DNA from: Tigriopus japonicus
Taxonomy: Eukaryota > Arthropoda > Copepoda > Harpacticoida > Harpacticidae
Length of the DNA stretch: 64,000 nt
Direction: 5' to 3'
NCBI GenBank assembly: GCA_010645155.1
Contig: CM021323.1
Span: forward strand, 6,901,888-6,965,887
The notes under the pieces were generated by a model. The model saw only the letters and a program-made list of their open reading frames with translations. It had not been told where the DNA came from and ran no database searches. Below are positions 33,124-44,681 of this stretch, one piece after another (position 1 is the first letter of the stretch; the number at the start of each line of letters is the position of its first letter). A program made the position numbers and the translations under genes.

Positions 33124-35819
33124 GGATCTCCCCTCTATACTATAAACAAGTTAGCGCTCTCTACGACGTTCCTTGTGAAACAATCAATTTTGTAGGTAAG
33201 TATGTATTTCGGGCTTGATTTGTGGTTCAAGGTAGATTAAATAACAAAAAATCAAGTCCACAGAGACCCTTAAGCCATAAGGCTTGTTTTCAAGGGAATC
33301 TGTTTTAAAAGTGTTGTCAGGTAATCCTTCGCATAGAGCGTTTTGGTAACGTCAAATTGAGTGCTAACATGTACTGAAGTGATTGTTTTAATGTACAAAA
33401 ACATTTGCCTTTTGGTTCTAAACGAAGCAGAGAATGACAATATTCTGAACATTATTTCAGATAATGCTACCTGATCCGATGGAAAAATGTAGGATTCTTG
33501 TCTGACGAATTCTTCAATATATTCCTTTCTCTGGCAAATAATATGATTGCATTCTTCAACATGTGTGGCCCTCTACATAAATGGGTTATTCTGCGCCTTT
33601 TATTGGATATGCTCGGGTCATATACCAAAATCCGCAACGGAAATGTTAACTTCACTTTACAAAGTGACGTTGGGTTTCGGCCTTGCTTTGGATGGTTTCA
33701 GCGTTTTGAAGATTATCGCCCACAAATATTCTGAGAGGAAGAGGGACAAGTTAGCTACAGTACAACGAGCTTGCAAGTTTTTCCACGTTTGGTTCATCTG
33801 ACATTATTGTATTCTTGAAGTAATGATATTAATTCAAAGATTATCATGCAACTTTGTTCTCCTTCCCCACCAAAAAAGAAAACCAAGTTAGAAAAACTTC
33901 AATCACTTATTTTGTTAATGGAGACTACCTTCCTGTTTATGTTGTGTTCTTGAATTAGTCGATAAGGAATAGAACTGGTGACGACTTGAATTTTATTGAG
34001 GATGAAGGGTAATGAAACACGATCAAAACGAGAGGTTTAATTGGGGAGATAAACTTCTTCATGTGCCTGTTCAAGAAAACATTTGCAAATTTGAAGAAGC
34101 CTCTAAACTTTTGTTACGTACCAACTAAAGTATACGCTTTTTTAAAGCAGTCTTTAAAAGAAGCCTATGTTTACAATGGGCTAATGCTTGGTCAACCCTG
34201 ATTACCCTAATATTTGGTACAATTATTTGATGTGTATCATGTTTTGGCAGACATGAAAAACTTAAAAAAATGAAATCCGAGGAGGCTGGCCAGCATAACT
34301 TATGAAAAAGGACCTCATTTAACATGGAAAAGGACACGCGAACTTGATTTACAACAGGGATCCTGTGCCAAAACAAGGGACGGGCAAAAAGTGCAAATCA
34401 AAGGAAGCTTTTGGTTACCAAAAGTTGCACAAAAATCAGCTCAAAATCGTAAAATAAAATGCAAAAAAAGGCCAAAAGCGCAAATAAAAACCAAAAAAGC
34501 GCACATAAAATTTAAAAAATTCGCAAAAACGGAAATTTCTGAAAAAAAGCTTCAGATACTTTAGTGTCATCTGCCTTTTATTTTTCAATCTTGAAGAGCA
34601 AAATTTAGATATTGAAGTAGTAGTAATCAATACTATGCTAGCCTACGCTGGGAGCCGTAAAATCAGACTTGATTTTCAATTTTGAAAAAAAATCTTCCAA
34701 ACGTATACATTTTCAAAGAAGAAATAGCAAACTCTCAACAATTTGTTCATTTTAGGCCGAATTTGTAAAAAAATCGGGTTATTCATCAGATTTGGAAAAA
34801 ACTAAAGTGCCTCAAATGTTGACTAAGTATTGTTAATTGACTTGTGGTGGTTTTTGGTTGAAATTATTGATAAAATCCCTTCCAAATTCCCTACGGAAAA
34901 GGCAATTCAGGCATGATCTTTGCCAAAATTCATCAAAAAAACTCTTAAATTCTATTTGGAGTTCCGCCATCAACATTTTAGGCACTCTAGTTTGTCCAAA
35001 ACTGATGAATGACCGTTGCAATCTTCAAATATATGTTTATCATGGGAACTGCAAGCTGTTGCCGCATGAAATCCACTAGACGGCGCACTTTATGACCGTA
35101 CTCTGTTATTATAGTGCTCTAATCGGGATTACAAAAGTGAACAAGGATATGGTAGAAACAAGTTTATTGAAAAAGATCACGATGAAGTGGAGTACCAACG
35201 ACAACTCGATAAAGATCAAGTAAATGCGCGAGTTAAGTAAACGTCAGAAAACCCACGGGACTTGAACCATGTACAGAGGAAGAGCATTAGACAGAAATAT
35301 GAATTTACAACATTTCGTTGTTTTGATCCGTACTTAGATTCCTTCATTTTTTAAAAAATTCACTGGCAGCATCACGGTATTGAAAAATTCATGTTAAGTT
35401 GCTATGGAAATTCCCGAACTCTATGATGGATGTTTCAGACTCAGGAAACCAAGTGGAACAACTTTGATTTACTGGGTTTCTCAAAGTCAGGTCTCCATTA
35501 AAAGTTCGATACCTAAAAAACCTATTAAATAACCTATTTTTTAAAATCTAGTCAATACACTTTAGAACAGATTTAGATACCTTTGAATCGAAATTGCTTG
35601 AAAACATGTTGCTCAGCTATTGAATTATTTGAGTTTTACCGGTCCATTTTTGACCCAAAAAAGCAAAAAAAGCGCTCTGGATATATGAAAACTCAAGTTC
35701 ACAAACAAATAACATAGATTTTTGATGGCCCAACATAAGATTAAAGTACTTCATTTTTTCTATGTTTTGCCATAGCATGTCAAAAAAAAATCAGTACCAT
35801 GTGTGTTATCATTTGACTA
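33124..35819. other. No gene recognised; low-complexity A-rich stretches
   Basis: A 34400-34530 stretch repeats AAAAGCGCAAA-type units. 35590-35730 weakly resembles 53150-53270 (ACATTTTTGA.CCC.AAAAAA.CAAAAAA.CGCT). A GGTTCAAGTCCC B-box-like sequence on the minus strand near 35257-35268 lacks an A box. No coding region is supported. Confidence 0.35.
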
Positions 35820-36687
35820 TACAGGGTGCAGAAGACAAAACTGCATAGATCTTTAAACTGCTCTACAACCGTCAAAAATGATTTTTTTTTATCTGAAATT
35901 TTGACAGTAAAATTTCGAAACATTTCTTTTTCAATTGGTACCAAAAACTGATTAATCCATGAAAACAAACTTGAAATGGAGGCCCAAAACCAAAGGATAT
36001 TGATTTGTCTAATGCCTAAGTGGCGCAAAAAAGAGATTGCTGCCATCCTGGGCGTCAGTTTGAAGACCGTCAGCGCCGTCCCTTGTAAAACGGACAGAGT
36101 TCCGCACCAGCGCCATGATGCTTGGCATTGTGGCGTCTGACGGCAAGAAGATGGCACCAATCTGGTTCCAAAAAGACCTGAGAATGGGTGCCAAGGAGCA
36201 TTTGGAGGTGCTCCAGACCCTGGCTTGACGCCACCTACCGCGACGGCAACTACATGTGGCAGTTGGCCGGCGCCCCTTGCCACAAGGCCAAGATTGTGCA
36301 GGAGTTGCTGTACTCAAACTTGCCCTCCTTCTGGCCTTAGAACCTTTGGCCTCCCTCCTCACCTGATCTCAATCCCCTGGACATTTCTTTTTGGAGCATT
36401 GTTAAGACAAGAGTTTGTGCCATGCCCCACCGAAATATCAACACCCTGAAGGCTGCTGTTGAGACTGTGTGGAACGCCATGTTAACGGAGACCATCATGA
36501 AGACCTGCAATCTTTCCGCGGCCTTTTGGAGGACGTGATTGCTGGTGATGGCGGCCATATTGAAGATTAGTTAAATTTAACTTTTTATTATACCTCCCTG
36601 AAAGTTTAAATTAAATGAAAATATAAAAAGTTATAGCCATTTCAAGTTTTTCATCTAGACACACAGTTTTCACTTTCGCACCGTGTA
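35820..36687 (+). pseudogene. Degenerate Tc1-like transposon, family 1
   Basis: The ends are inverted copies (TACAGGGTGCAGAAGACAAA on the left; TACACGGTGCGAAAGTGAAA read inward from the right), with TA dinucleotides at the borders. The interior shows a helix-turn-helix start (MPKWRKKEIAAILGVSLKTV), then frameshifts and stops. The third-Asp signature LWPPSSPDLNPLDISFWSIV lies near 36350-36400, followed by HRNINTLKAAVE. The middle of the transposase is collapsed; the element is inactive. Confidence 0.75.
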
Positions 36688-37417
36688 TTCTCTGGGACGA
36701 TGTGATCAAATAAGTAGCTTTTGATGAAATATATGAAAGGAGAATGAAACTGACTACTTTGCTACTTGCCCAAAAACTTTAAAAAAGCAAAATCAAACCA
36801 AAATCCTGCGTGTTCGTTAAGAATTCTCTAGAGATCAAATTACAAAACTTAAAAAAGTGATGAAATGGTTAACAAACCTTGCAATAAGGTATTCTTCCAC
36901 AGATATAGTCAAGGGAAAACGGATTGGGAGCTTTGGGCCTTGAAATTGTCAAGTTTGGCCTTATCTGGCTGTTGTAGTTTCCCAAAGAATTGAGGTGGGT
37001 ATGATTTCCCAATTTCAAACCTTGATGTGTACTTGATCCACTTGAGCAGTGAATGGCAAGGTGGTTGACAAGATCATGCAGCCGATCCAAATTTCAAGTG
37101 AAAACGGCAAAGCCGAACTTATGGTCTAAACTTATGGTCTATAGTCATAAATGCTTTCCATCTCATGGGAAAGAAGCGCCAACTTAGCGAAAAAGACTTT
37201 AGGCTCTAACGTTAACATCAAAGCAATTGCATGAGCACTGCCGACTATGCAATGTGATAACTGAATCACAGCAATTACTAGTGAGGTCATAATTTTTGGC
37301 GGGAAAGAAAGTTCGGAAGACCTGTATTTCTGATGAGCGTTCGAGGTAACTAAAACGAAGGTTTAGGCCTGGTGATTGCCTTTCTTATCTGCACAACTTG
37401 AAGTTGAAATAGCAAAT
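36688..37417. other. Mostly empty; one weak exon candidate
   Basis: The minus-strand ORF 36869-37090 (73 codons) ends ICGRIPYC and is followed by a donor-like AAG/GTTTGT near 36880, so it could be an internal exon. No family or partner exon recognised. Nothing else seen. Confidence 0.25.
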
Positions 37418-37665
37418 CTTTTTTTTTGGGGGGGGGGCGGATTTTTTAATACCGCTACAAGGAATGGGATTCCCTGTAAAGAGAGTTAATTATTAATATA
37501 GTTTATAAAATTACCGTTTATATGAAATTTGATCTACCAATGAGTTACTGTTGGCAGATCTGTACAACCCTTGAATAGTGGGTTGGTCAGGAATAGTATT
37601 TAAAAAATTGTCCAATCCTGCCTTAAATGGTGTTAGAGGATCAGCTCCTACATATTCCATAATCT
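37418..37665 (-). pseudogene. CR1-like LINE 3' terminus only
   Basis: Nearly identical to the 3' end at 15083-15300 and to 60640-60860. It covers the last about 40 codons, the short 3' UTR and the terminal hairpin, then a tail of A-run and C-run (plus-strand T and G runs at 37421-37440). Severe 5' truncation. Confidence 0.8.
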
Positions 37666-38454
37666 TGACATTGTTTTAGCAAAAAAGTATGTTTTGTTGC
37701 TTTTATCTAAAATTTCACTACATAAGTTGAGAGGGTTCTTCCGAATTTTGAAATTAGGAATGCCCGACTTTGAATAACAAGATGGCCAGAGGAGATCGGT
37801 TCCTAGGGCAACTACACCTAAAAACAAATAATTTGTTTAATTGAAGGCTTCCAATTTCTCTATTTGTTTTCAAATTACTTTGCTATAAAACCAATTTATC
37901 GGTTTTTACTTGCAAAATATGCAACAGATGCCACGAACAGGTAGCTTTTGTTACAATACACATCCAAGCTTTGATGTTTAAATACTTTAAAACTACAAGA
38001 TCGTTTGACCAAAATTTTTGTGTCAGGGGCTTTTCACAAACCAGGGCAGACAAATGAGGTGAAAAAATAAAGTTTTAAAAAATCGTTATCCTTGATACGT
38101 ATGTACAAAGTTCGTGTTTTCTGAAAAAGAAAAATATGCCTTGTGATTGATGGTAAAATATTTTTGATATTTAAGCCCGTTCATAAGCTTTTGTTTTTTT
38201 AAATCACTCTTTCATAGAGATTTCAGGCATTATAAGTTGCCAGTTGGTGCATCGCCATTTCAAAATGGGAGATCTGTTTATTTTTCCTCGTTTTGAAAAG
38301 GCAAAAGGGTGAAAGAGACGGAAGAATTGTAATTGACTTGTAATTGACATGTAATTGTAATTGAAGTCAATTACACTTTCGGATAATGTAGTTGTAATTA
38401 ATTACATTTTTCATGTCATTGACCCAACTCTAGTTGACAAAAACACATATTTCA
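37666..38454. other. No gene recognised
   Basis: AT-rich. 38325-38410 contains a cluster of GTAATTG/CAATTAC units like those in the receptor intron near 12.7 kb and at 50.13 kb. Confidence 0.35.
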
Positions 38455-38770
38455 ATTTTCAGCTCAATCAAACGTCTGAGTAAAAATTTATGCTCACTCA
38501 AAGTTCAGTGCAAATCCTACCGAGAATCAATGAACTAACCCTTTTCTGGTAATTACTTTAGCACAATAGGGCAAGTTGATTCATTCTATGCTCTCTTCCA
38601 TAAGTTTGCGAAGGCATAGATTTTCACTCCAACATTCGATTGAGCTGAAAATTTGAAATACGTAGTCTTGTGAAAACAAGCCAGGTCTCGGTTGAAGAAG
38701 AAAGCAATTGAATTAATCCTACCGGAAGTCATAATTCTCATCGTTAGCCTCCCACTCCAGAAATTCAGTG
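38455..38770. repeat. Fold-back element, copy 1
   Basis: The ends are inverted copies: CATATTTCAATTTTCAGCTC near 38456-38475, and its inverse around 38640-38662. An outer flank (CCTCCCACTCCAG, 38748-38760) is shared in opposite orientation with copy 2 at 63655. The centre holds a smaller inverted pair. No coding capacity. Confidence 0.6.
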
Positions 38771-40241
38771 CTTCTTGATAGCATACTGTGACACATAAAT
38801 CTTTGCCTCCTCAGGAATAAGACAAAATCTTATTTATCTTCTCTGTTCTAAAATCAAAGAACAAAGCCTAAAAGTAACGTTTGTTGTACATCTTTCAATC
38901 CGCTACTTTTAGCTTTTCACTTTTCCATGGGAGTGATCAATATTGTCAAAGGAACTTAATCCCCACAGTTAGATTCTGGCAATATTTCGAATGTCCATGA
39001 TTCCAGAATGTTTTCGAAAAAGTATTGTGCAAGAGCTGTCTTGATCTCTTATTTCAAAATGACACCCGAATCAGTTGCTTTAGATATGGAGGGTGCCTGT
39101 GAGCATGATTAAAGCTGGATTAATTAATGCAAGAAAAACTAGAATGACATTAACTAGCCTTGAAATGTGAGACATTTCGTTATGGCGAGGAGAAGAAAGA
39201 TAGTGGTTCCAGAACAGATTGAATAGATTCACAAGCTGACAAGAAAAATGTTTTAAAATTGAACAGAACCAAGAAATATCGACCTGAACCCTGATGATCA
39301 CATAGTTTAGGAAAATTACTTGTTGCAAATGTCTGCTAACGGTCCCAAAAGCCTGAAATAAACCATTCAGACAACTGAAAACACCCATTGGATTTTTCTA
39401 ACACTCATATAACCCGACTCAACCAGAATTCATCTCATGTTATAAAACCAGATTTGCTCTTTTAAATATCATTGAACCATCATCAAAATTTGAATCTATG
39501 GAAACCAAGCAAAAAAGGGCAATCCTATTTCGTCCTTTGGGCACTTCTCAAATCATAGACACATCAACTTTTACCGAAAAAAGAGCCTAAGGGAAGCAAT
39601 TCTTTTTGATGCCTTCCTATAACATGACAAAATATGTATAATATAAAAGTAGTTTATAAATGACTGACAAACATATCTCATTTTGGAAACCTTCTTTGTT
39701 TGCTATTAGTAAGGCAAAAATATGTGATTTTGTTATGATTGCCAATGGGCAACTATTTATGTATCACCCTGTACTGTACTCGTTGACCCAAAGCTCTTTG
39801 ATCCGCTCACTAGTGACCATTTTAAACATTAGATGGAGATATAACATCAAATGAAGCTTGACACAACAGCAAATGACAGCAGGACATTTAGGATGGGATT
39901 AAAAACTAAATTTAACTGAAATTTTGGTTGAAGAATACCTAAATGACTGATTTATGAAACAAGCATAAAATGTGTATTTGTGCCATTTTCAATGATAACT
40001 TTTTGCCAAAACGAAGGATTGGGGATCGAATAATAAGCAACGACGCTTTAAAAAACCAGGAAGTATGGCTCTGAAAATATGCTTTTGCCTTTTTTAGAGT
40101 TGGTTCAGTCCAAATAAATTTGTGAAATTGCTGACGACTCAAAATGATTCACTGGTCTTAAGGCATCTTATCGAAGTTTGAAATAAGGCACAAGTATAAT
40201 GCCTGAAGTTGCATTGACTTGAAATGAGTTCAATTCTTTTG
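38771..40241. other. Mostly empty; one weak membrane-exon candidate
   Basis: Minus-strand 39080-39388 includes a hydrophobic C-terminal stretch (RLVNVILVFLALINPALIML) before a stop, and an acceptor-like TTCTTGTCAG precedes LVNLFNLFWNHY near 39236. This could be the last exon of a multipass membrane protein, but upstream exons are not identifiable. Nothing else seen. Confidence 0.25.
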
Positions 40242-41376
40242 TTAGCCACGAACATGAAAAGGTTGATTTAAAAGAGGTCTCAAGTGAGCAGATTCAGTTC
40301 GAGGGCAATTTTGGCGAAATATCTTGTACAAAGGCTGGTCTTCTCGTAAAATGATTTTCTTTTTTTTCCAATAAATCATTTTGTTCCAATAATGCACGGC
40401 AAAACTGTCTGAAATAGCGTCCTGAACCTGTAAAGTGCTGTTGGGGTACAAAAATTGCTTAAAGTTTTTGTAGTGAATCGGATAAGTTGTAGAATAGTTT
40501 AACATCTGAATATTCCCACATTTCCACGACCTCACTCCATCAATAAGAGTTTCATTACTCGTTCCACCGTGTTTAGGGCAAAACTCTTTGGCTACTCTTG
40601 TAACCAGATCCATCCCATTGTAGCCCCATTTTTCTGGCCGAAAATCCTTTGCTTGTTACAAAGAATCATATTGTAAATGTCGCAACTTGAAGTTATTTTA
40701 CTTTCGAAAAAGTTTGCAATTCCAGATTTACCATGCTAACAAGAGCCTCATAAATAAACGGATGTTGGGGTTCAAATCCAGACACAGCATTGCTAAGATA
40801 ATCTCTTTGGAAAAGAACCAAGAAGTTCGAAATATTTGGCAAATGTTTCAACGAAATGACATCAGTGTCCAGATACACCCCGCCAAAGGAAAACGGAATA
40901 AGGAGTCTTAAAATGTCAGTGGTGCATTCCACTTGGAATTTGGTACCATTGAGCTTTCTCTCAAAAATTGACTCCACCGGGGAATTTTCAACCAAATCAC
41001 GGAAATTCCTTGTTAAGAACTTGATGTTGGGATAATGATTCAACACATCACCGTACTGCTGAGATCCGACATCACCCTGTGCGATATGATAAATCTGGCG
41101 ATCTGGATTGTGTCGGGCAACACTTTCCAAAGCACACATAACTCGAGGAGGTAACACGGAAATGCGTCGATTGGTTTCCACAAAAAACACTGATGTTGAG
41201 CCATCAATTTTCCATTTTTTCCGATGTTGGATTGAGTCAAATATATCAGATGAAAATATTTTTGGTGCAAAATGAGGAAATGAAATGGAAAGGCTGATGC
41301 CACGTGTAAAAATCCATACACCCCATGTGGCGACAAAGGCACCAACAATGATCAAACTTGGAAGGTTTTGCATCAT
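40242..41376 (-). CDS. A4GALT-like glycosyltransferase, paralogue 2
   Basis: Same two-exon layout as paralogue 1: 41376-40732 and 40646-40242, about 349 aa. An N-terminal anchor (SLIIVGAFVATWGVWIF), FGGVYLDTDV with the DXD, a TTDILR motif that keeps the Asp, then WGYNGMDLVTRV and VHYWNK mark the same type II Golgi enzyme family. Paralogue 1's acceptor sequence TTTGTAACAG/GCT has become TTTGTAACAAGCAAAG here. The first AG (40653-40652) would break the frame, while the next one (40648-40647) keeps it but drops two residues (Ala-Lys). GPDL is GMDL, and an insertion makes a KKKK run in place of NNES. The downstream flank GTTAGCCACGAACATG resembles that of paralogue 1. The gene is probably functional if the shifted acceptor is used; substrate unknown. 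Confidence 0.8.
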
Positions 41377-43165
41377 CTCTCAGCACTTCGAATGTATTCT
41401 TTCAAATTTTGTCAAAAGTAGCAGTTAAAAATCAAAAGTAATGGGTCCTGTAAATTTAAAAAATCAAAGACTGAAAAAGTAAATACGATAAGTTGAGAAT
41501 TAAATCAGAGCAATATACAAATTAGAATATGTCTTTCAGCAATACAACTCACAATGGGGGCGAAGACAAGATTTTGGACATGCAGTGGGGAGCTCTAATG
41601 AATTTTCAATGCCATTTTTCAACGGTTAAGTGCAAGGAGACGCGAAGAAGGGCGAGGAAAGCAGAAGACTCTGTTATTGCAAATTTGCCCGTATCAACCC
41701 CTGGAACCATTTGGGAGTCTAATTTTTTTGGGATTTGTGGAACGCCACAACTTAAAGTTGATATTTCTTATTCTGCAACCTCTTTTTGCTCCCATTTTCA
41801 ATGCGCGTCATTTTAAATGGCGTCTTCATCATGAGTCGGTTGGTTGATCTTTCTTGTTTTCAGATTTATGCTCTAACTTTTTTTTGATCGATTATATCCA
41901 TAAAAAGCTCTACCCTCTCCTAAAAATCCTCCCAAAATCCTCCAAAAAAGGTAAAGTGCTTTCTATTTCCGAGTCAGACGAGAGGGAACGTAAATAATTT
42001 TGATGAGCTAAACCAAGGGTTTCTTAATACAGGATCTGAAACCACATCGGAAAAAGTGCCTGTCTCAAATTATGTGTCATTCAGGCAACTCAAGCCAATT
42101 CTCATTGGCCAGGATTGGCCACATCTGCCATTCAAAAGGTGACGAGATCATTGACCAGCAGACAGCATGATTTCATCTTGTGTAAGAACAACATTTTTTA
42201 TAATTTGAGTATTAAGTTCCTTCTGCTATTCATAAGCTCATGGCAGGTTTCTATTATTTGAAGAAATGACTTGAGCCTTAATTATTTTGCAAGATCCAAA
42301 TCACAATTATAGAAAGCCTACAATTTGCAGTCACCCTTGTTTGTTTTGTCAGTTGCTTCTCACTCACAACACTTTGAACATCTTGAAAAAATCATCTTGA
42401 AATGTGATAAATTCATCTGTACAGGGCTTTTTAAGTGGTTTTTTAAGTCCCGTTCAGTTCATTTGACTCATGGCAATACTCCTTCATCTGCTATAGTGCT
42501 ACAGTCTATGGTTAATGGCACACCCACCTTTGATAGTGCAACAGCTTTAGTGACACAAATACCTTCTCACCCAAAGTTAATTTGGCAATCAGTCAAGTCT
42601 CAGCTACTGCTAGATTGTTCATGGTGTGAGTTCATTTTGATGGCAAGGCTTGTTCTGTTGGTGATTCAGCCACATACCAAACGTCCATATACAGTACTGA
42701 TGTGAACAAATTGGCCATTTCTTTGTTTGTTTGTATATTTGTTTGGGTTTTCAGAATATTTTTTGTTTGGGGTAAATTTGTAACAAACCCAAATAAAAAC
42801 AGTGTTGCCGTCATGATTTGTGGTGATTTGTAAACGCAAGCACCTATGGATCTTATTTGCCGCAATGCTTTGTGCTCGTGAATGAAGTGTTTGGTTCAAA
42901 AGAGATATTTCATTCAGCTGGAGTTCTTGGTTTCAATTGTAGATGGTTTTCAAGACGTTAACTTACTTTTGACCGCTTTTCCTTGCTTTAGGGCGCGTCA
43001 CTTTTGGCAGCCCTGATTTGCTGGGAGAACAAAACATTCAACATCTGTGGATTTCTTTTTCCGATTTGTTTGTTTTTTATTTGTGATTTGTATTTGTTTA
43101 GTATGCTGTCGTTTGTTTGTCTTTGTTTGTTATTTGTAATATTTGTTTGTTTCCCATCAGTAATA
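41377..43165. other. No gene recognised; TTTG-rich repeats
   Basis: 42715-42780 and 43060-43155 are rich in TTTGTTTG units. 41430-41520 weakly matches 27640-27720 (ACTGAAAAAGTAAA, ATACAAATTAGAATAT). The ORF at 42325-42705 is unrecognised. Confidence 0.35.
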
Positions 43166-43167
43166 TA

Positions 43168-44679
43168 CAGTCTGTTGCAAAATCTTAAGGACGGACCAAT
43201 TGCTTCCATTGTGATTCCGGTAATGGAAGAACTGAATATTCAGCCCCACTCCTGCCTTCATGGAAGGCTAACAGAATTGTACAGACCTTAATTAAGACTT
43301 AATTGTTGCAGATGAGGAGCACAGGTGGAGTTTCATGTTTTGGCTGAAAAAGTTATGTTGCAAAATGGTAAGGCCAAGTGTTCCAGGCCCCGTAATCAGG
43401 TATTTTCTAAACTTTTTACGTGATAACGGCACAGGGGACATTTGATATGGCCAAAGGGCTCCCCCTTTCTCAATTTGAACGTGGCTAGGTGTCCGAGCTG
43501 GGTAAAAATGAGATACTCCTGCTGGGACATAGCCACAAGGTTGGGTATGAGCAAAACGGTGATTAACATCTTCCTATGAGATCCAGACAACTATGGGACC
43601 AAAAAGAGTTCAGGGAGGCCAAAGAAAATCTCTGTCCGAGACAGCAGGAGGATCCAACAAGCAATCTAGAGAGATGCAGGAGCATCCAGTTCGCGAATTT
43701 TGGAGCAAACTGGTCTTGAAATTCACAAGTCCACCCTTACCCGCCATCTGAAGCCATCTAGCATCAAGAAGCCCAAGAGATTATCCCAACCAAGGCTTTT
43801 TTGTTGTCATAAAACAGCCCGACTTGAGTTCATAAGAGAAAACCAAATGAGCCAAGAGTCAAAAGGTCACATTTTGTTCTCTGATGAGAAGAAATTCAAT
43901 CTCAATGGGCCTGACGGGTATCAATACCATGGGCAGACCACGGTTTTCCCAAAGCAACCTCCTCCATGCAAGCCAGCTGTGGTGGTTCAGTAATGGTTTG
44001 GGGAGCCATTTGCAGATCTGGCAAAATGGAGCTCCAATTTGTCAACACGAGGATGAATGCTGCTGCATAACCAGCACATGCTAGAAGGCCAATGAGGGCT
44101 CCCGATTGTGTGGGGAAAATTGTCTGTTCATGCAAGACAATGCCCCCATCCACACAGCCCATTCGACCATGGCGTTTTTTGCAGCCAACAACATTAACCT
44201 TTTGGAATAGCCCGCCTGCTCTCTGGATCTCAATCCCATAGAGAATTGCTGAGGATGGCTGTCCTGTAATGTTTATGAAGGCGGAAAACTATAGCCGTCT
44301 GTGATTGAGCTGAAAGAAGCCATAAAAAGATGCTGGGAAGAAATGCCCAATTCTTACCTTCTGAAATCAATAGAAAGCACGCCAAACAGAGTTTTTGAAG
44401 ATATCAATGCCATTAGAGGGTCTGTACCCATTAATGATAGCATCACTTGTGACCTCCCATTTCTGATACAACACTGTCCCTATCAATTTGCAATGCCTAT
44501 AAACAGACATTTAAAGTATGGATTCATTTTATGAAAATAAAGCAACATTATGACTACCTACTCCTACGAACAAGCTCTGTCATAGAGAGTAGTTTCTTTA
44601 TGCACAAGGGTATGGCTGATATTGCCGTTCCAGGGTCGAAAAAAAAAAATTGCCGTCCTTATGATTTTGCAACAGATTG
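43168..44679 (+). pseudogene. Near-complete Tc1-like transposon, family 2, inactive
   Basis: A 1512-bp element with 27-bp inverted ends (CAGTCTGTTGCAAAATCTTA left, CAATCTGTTGCAAAATCATA inverted right; 25 of 27 agree) between TA dinucleotides at 43166-43167 and 44680-44681. The translation in shifting frames shows GRPKKISVRDSRRI (DNA-binding/linker), ILFSDEKKFNLNGPDG with the first catalytic Asp, DNAPIHTAH with the second, LDLNPIENCWG with the third acidic residue, and a C-terminal ELKEAIKRCWEEMP. Multiple stops and frameshifts make it inactive, but it keeps the full family length. Confidence 0.85.
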
Positions 44680-44681
44680 TA

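Noticed and set aside
35240..35300. tRNA gene or SINE on the minus strand (GGTTCAAGTCCC)
   Set aside because: Only a B-box-like stretch is present; no A box and no cloverleaf could be drawn.
41529..41816. 95-aa plus-strand ORF upstream of glycosyltransferase paralogue 2
   Set aside because: Composition and lack of any motif suggest chance; it overlaps a dispersed AT-rich repeat.
42715..43160. Regulatory TTTGTTTG tract
   Set aside because: Looks like simple-sequence expansion next to a Tc1 insertion; no evidence of function.
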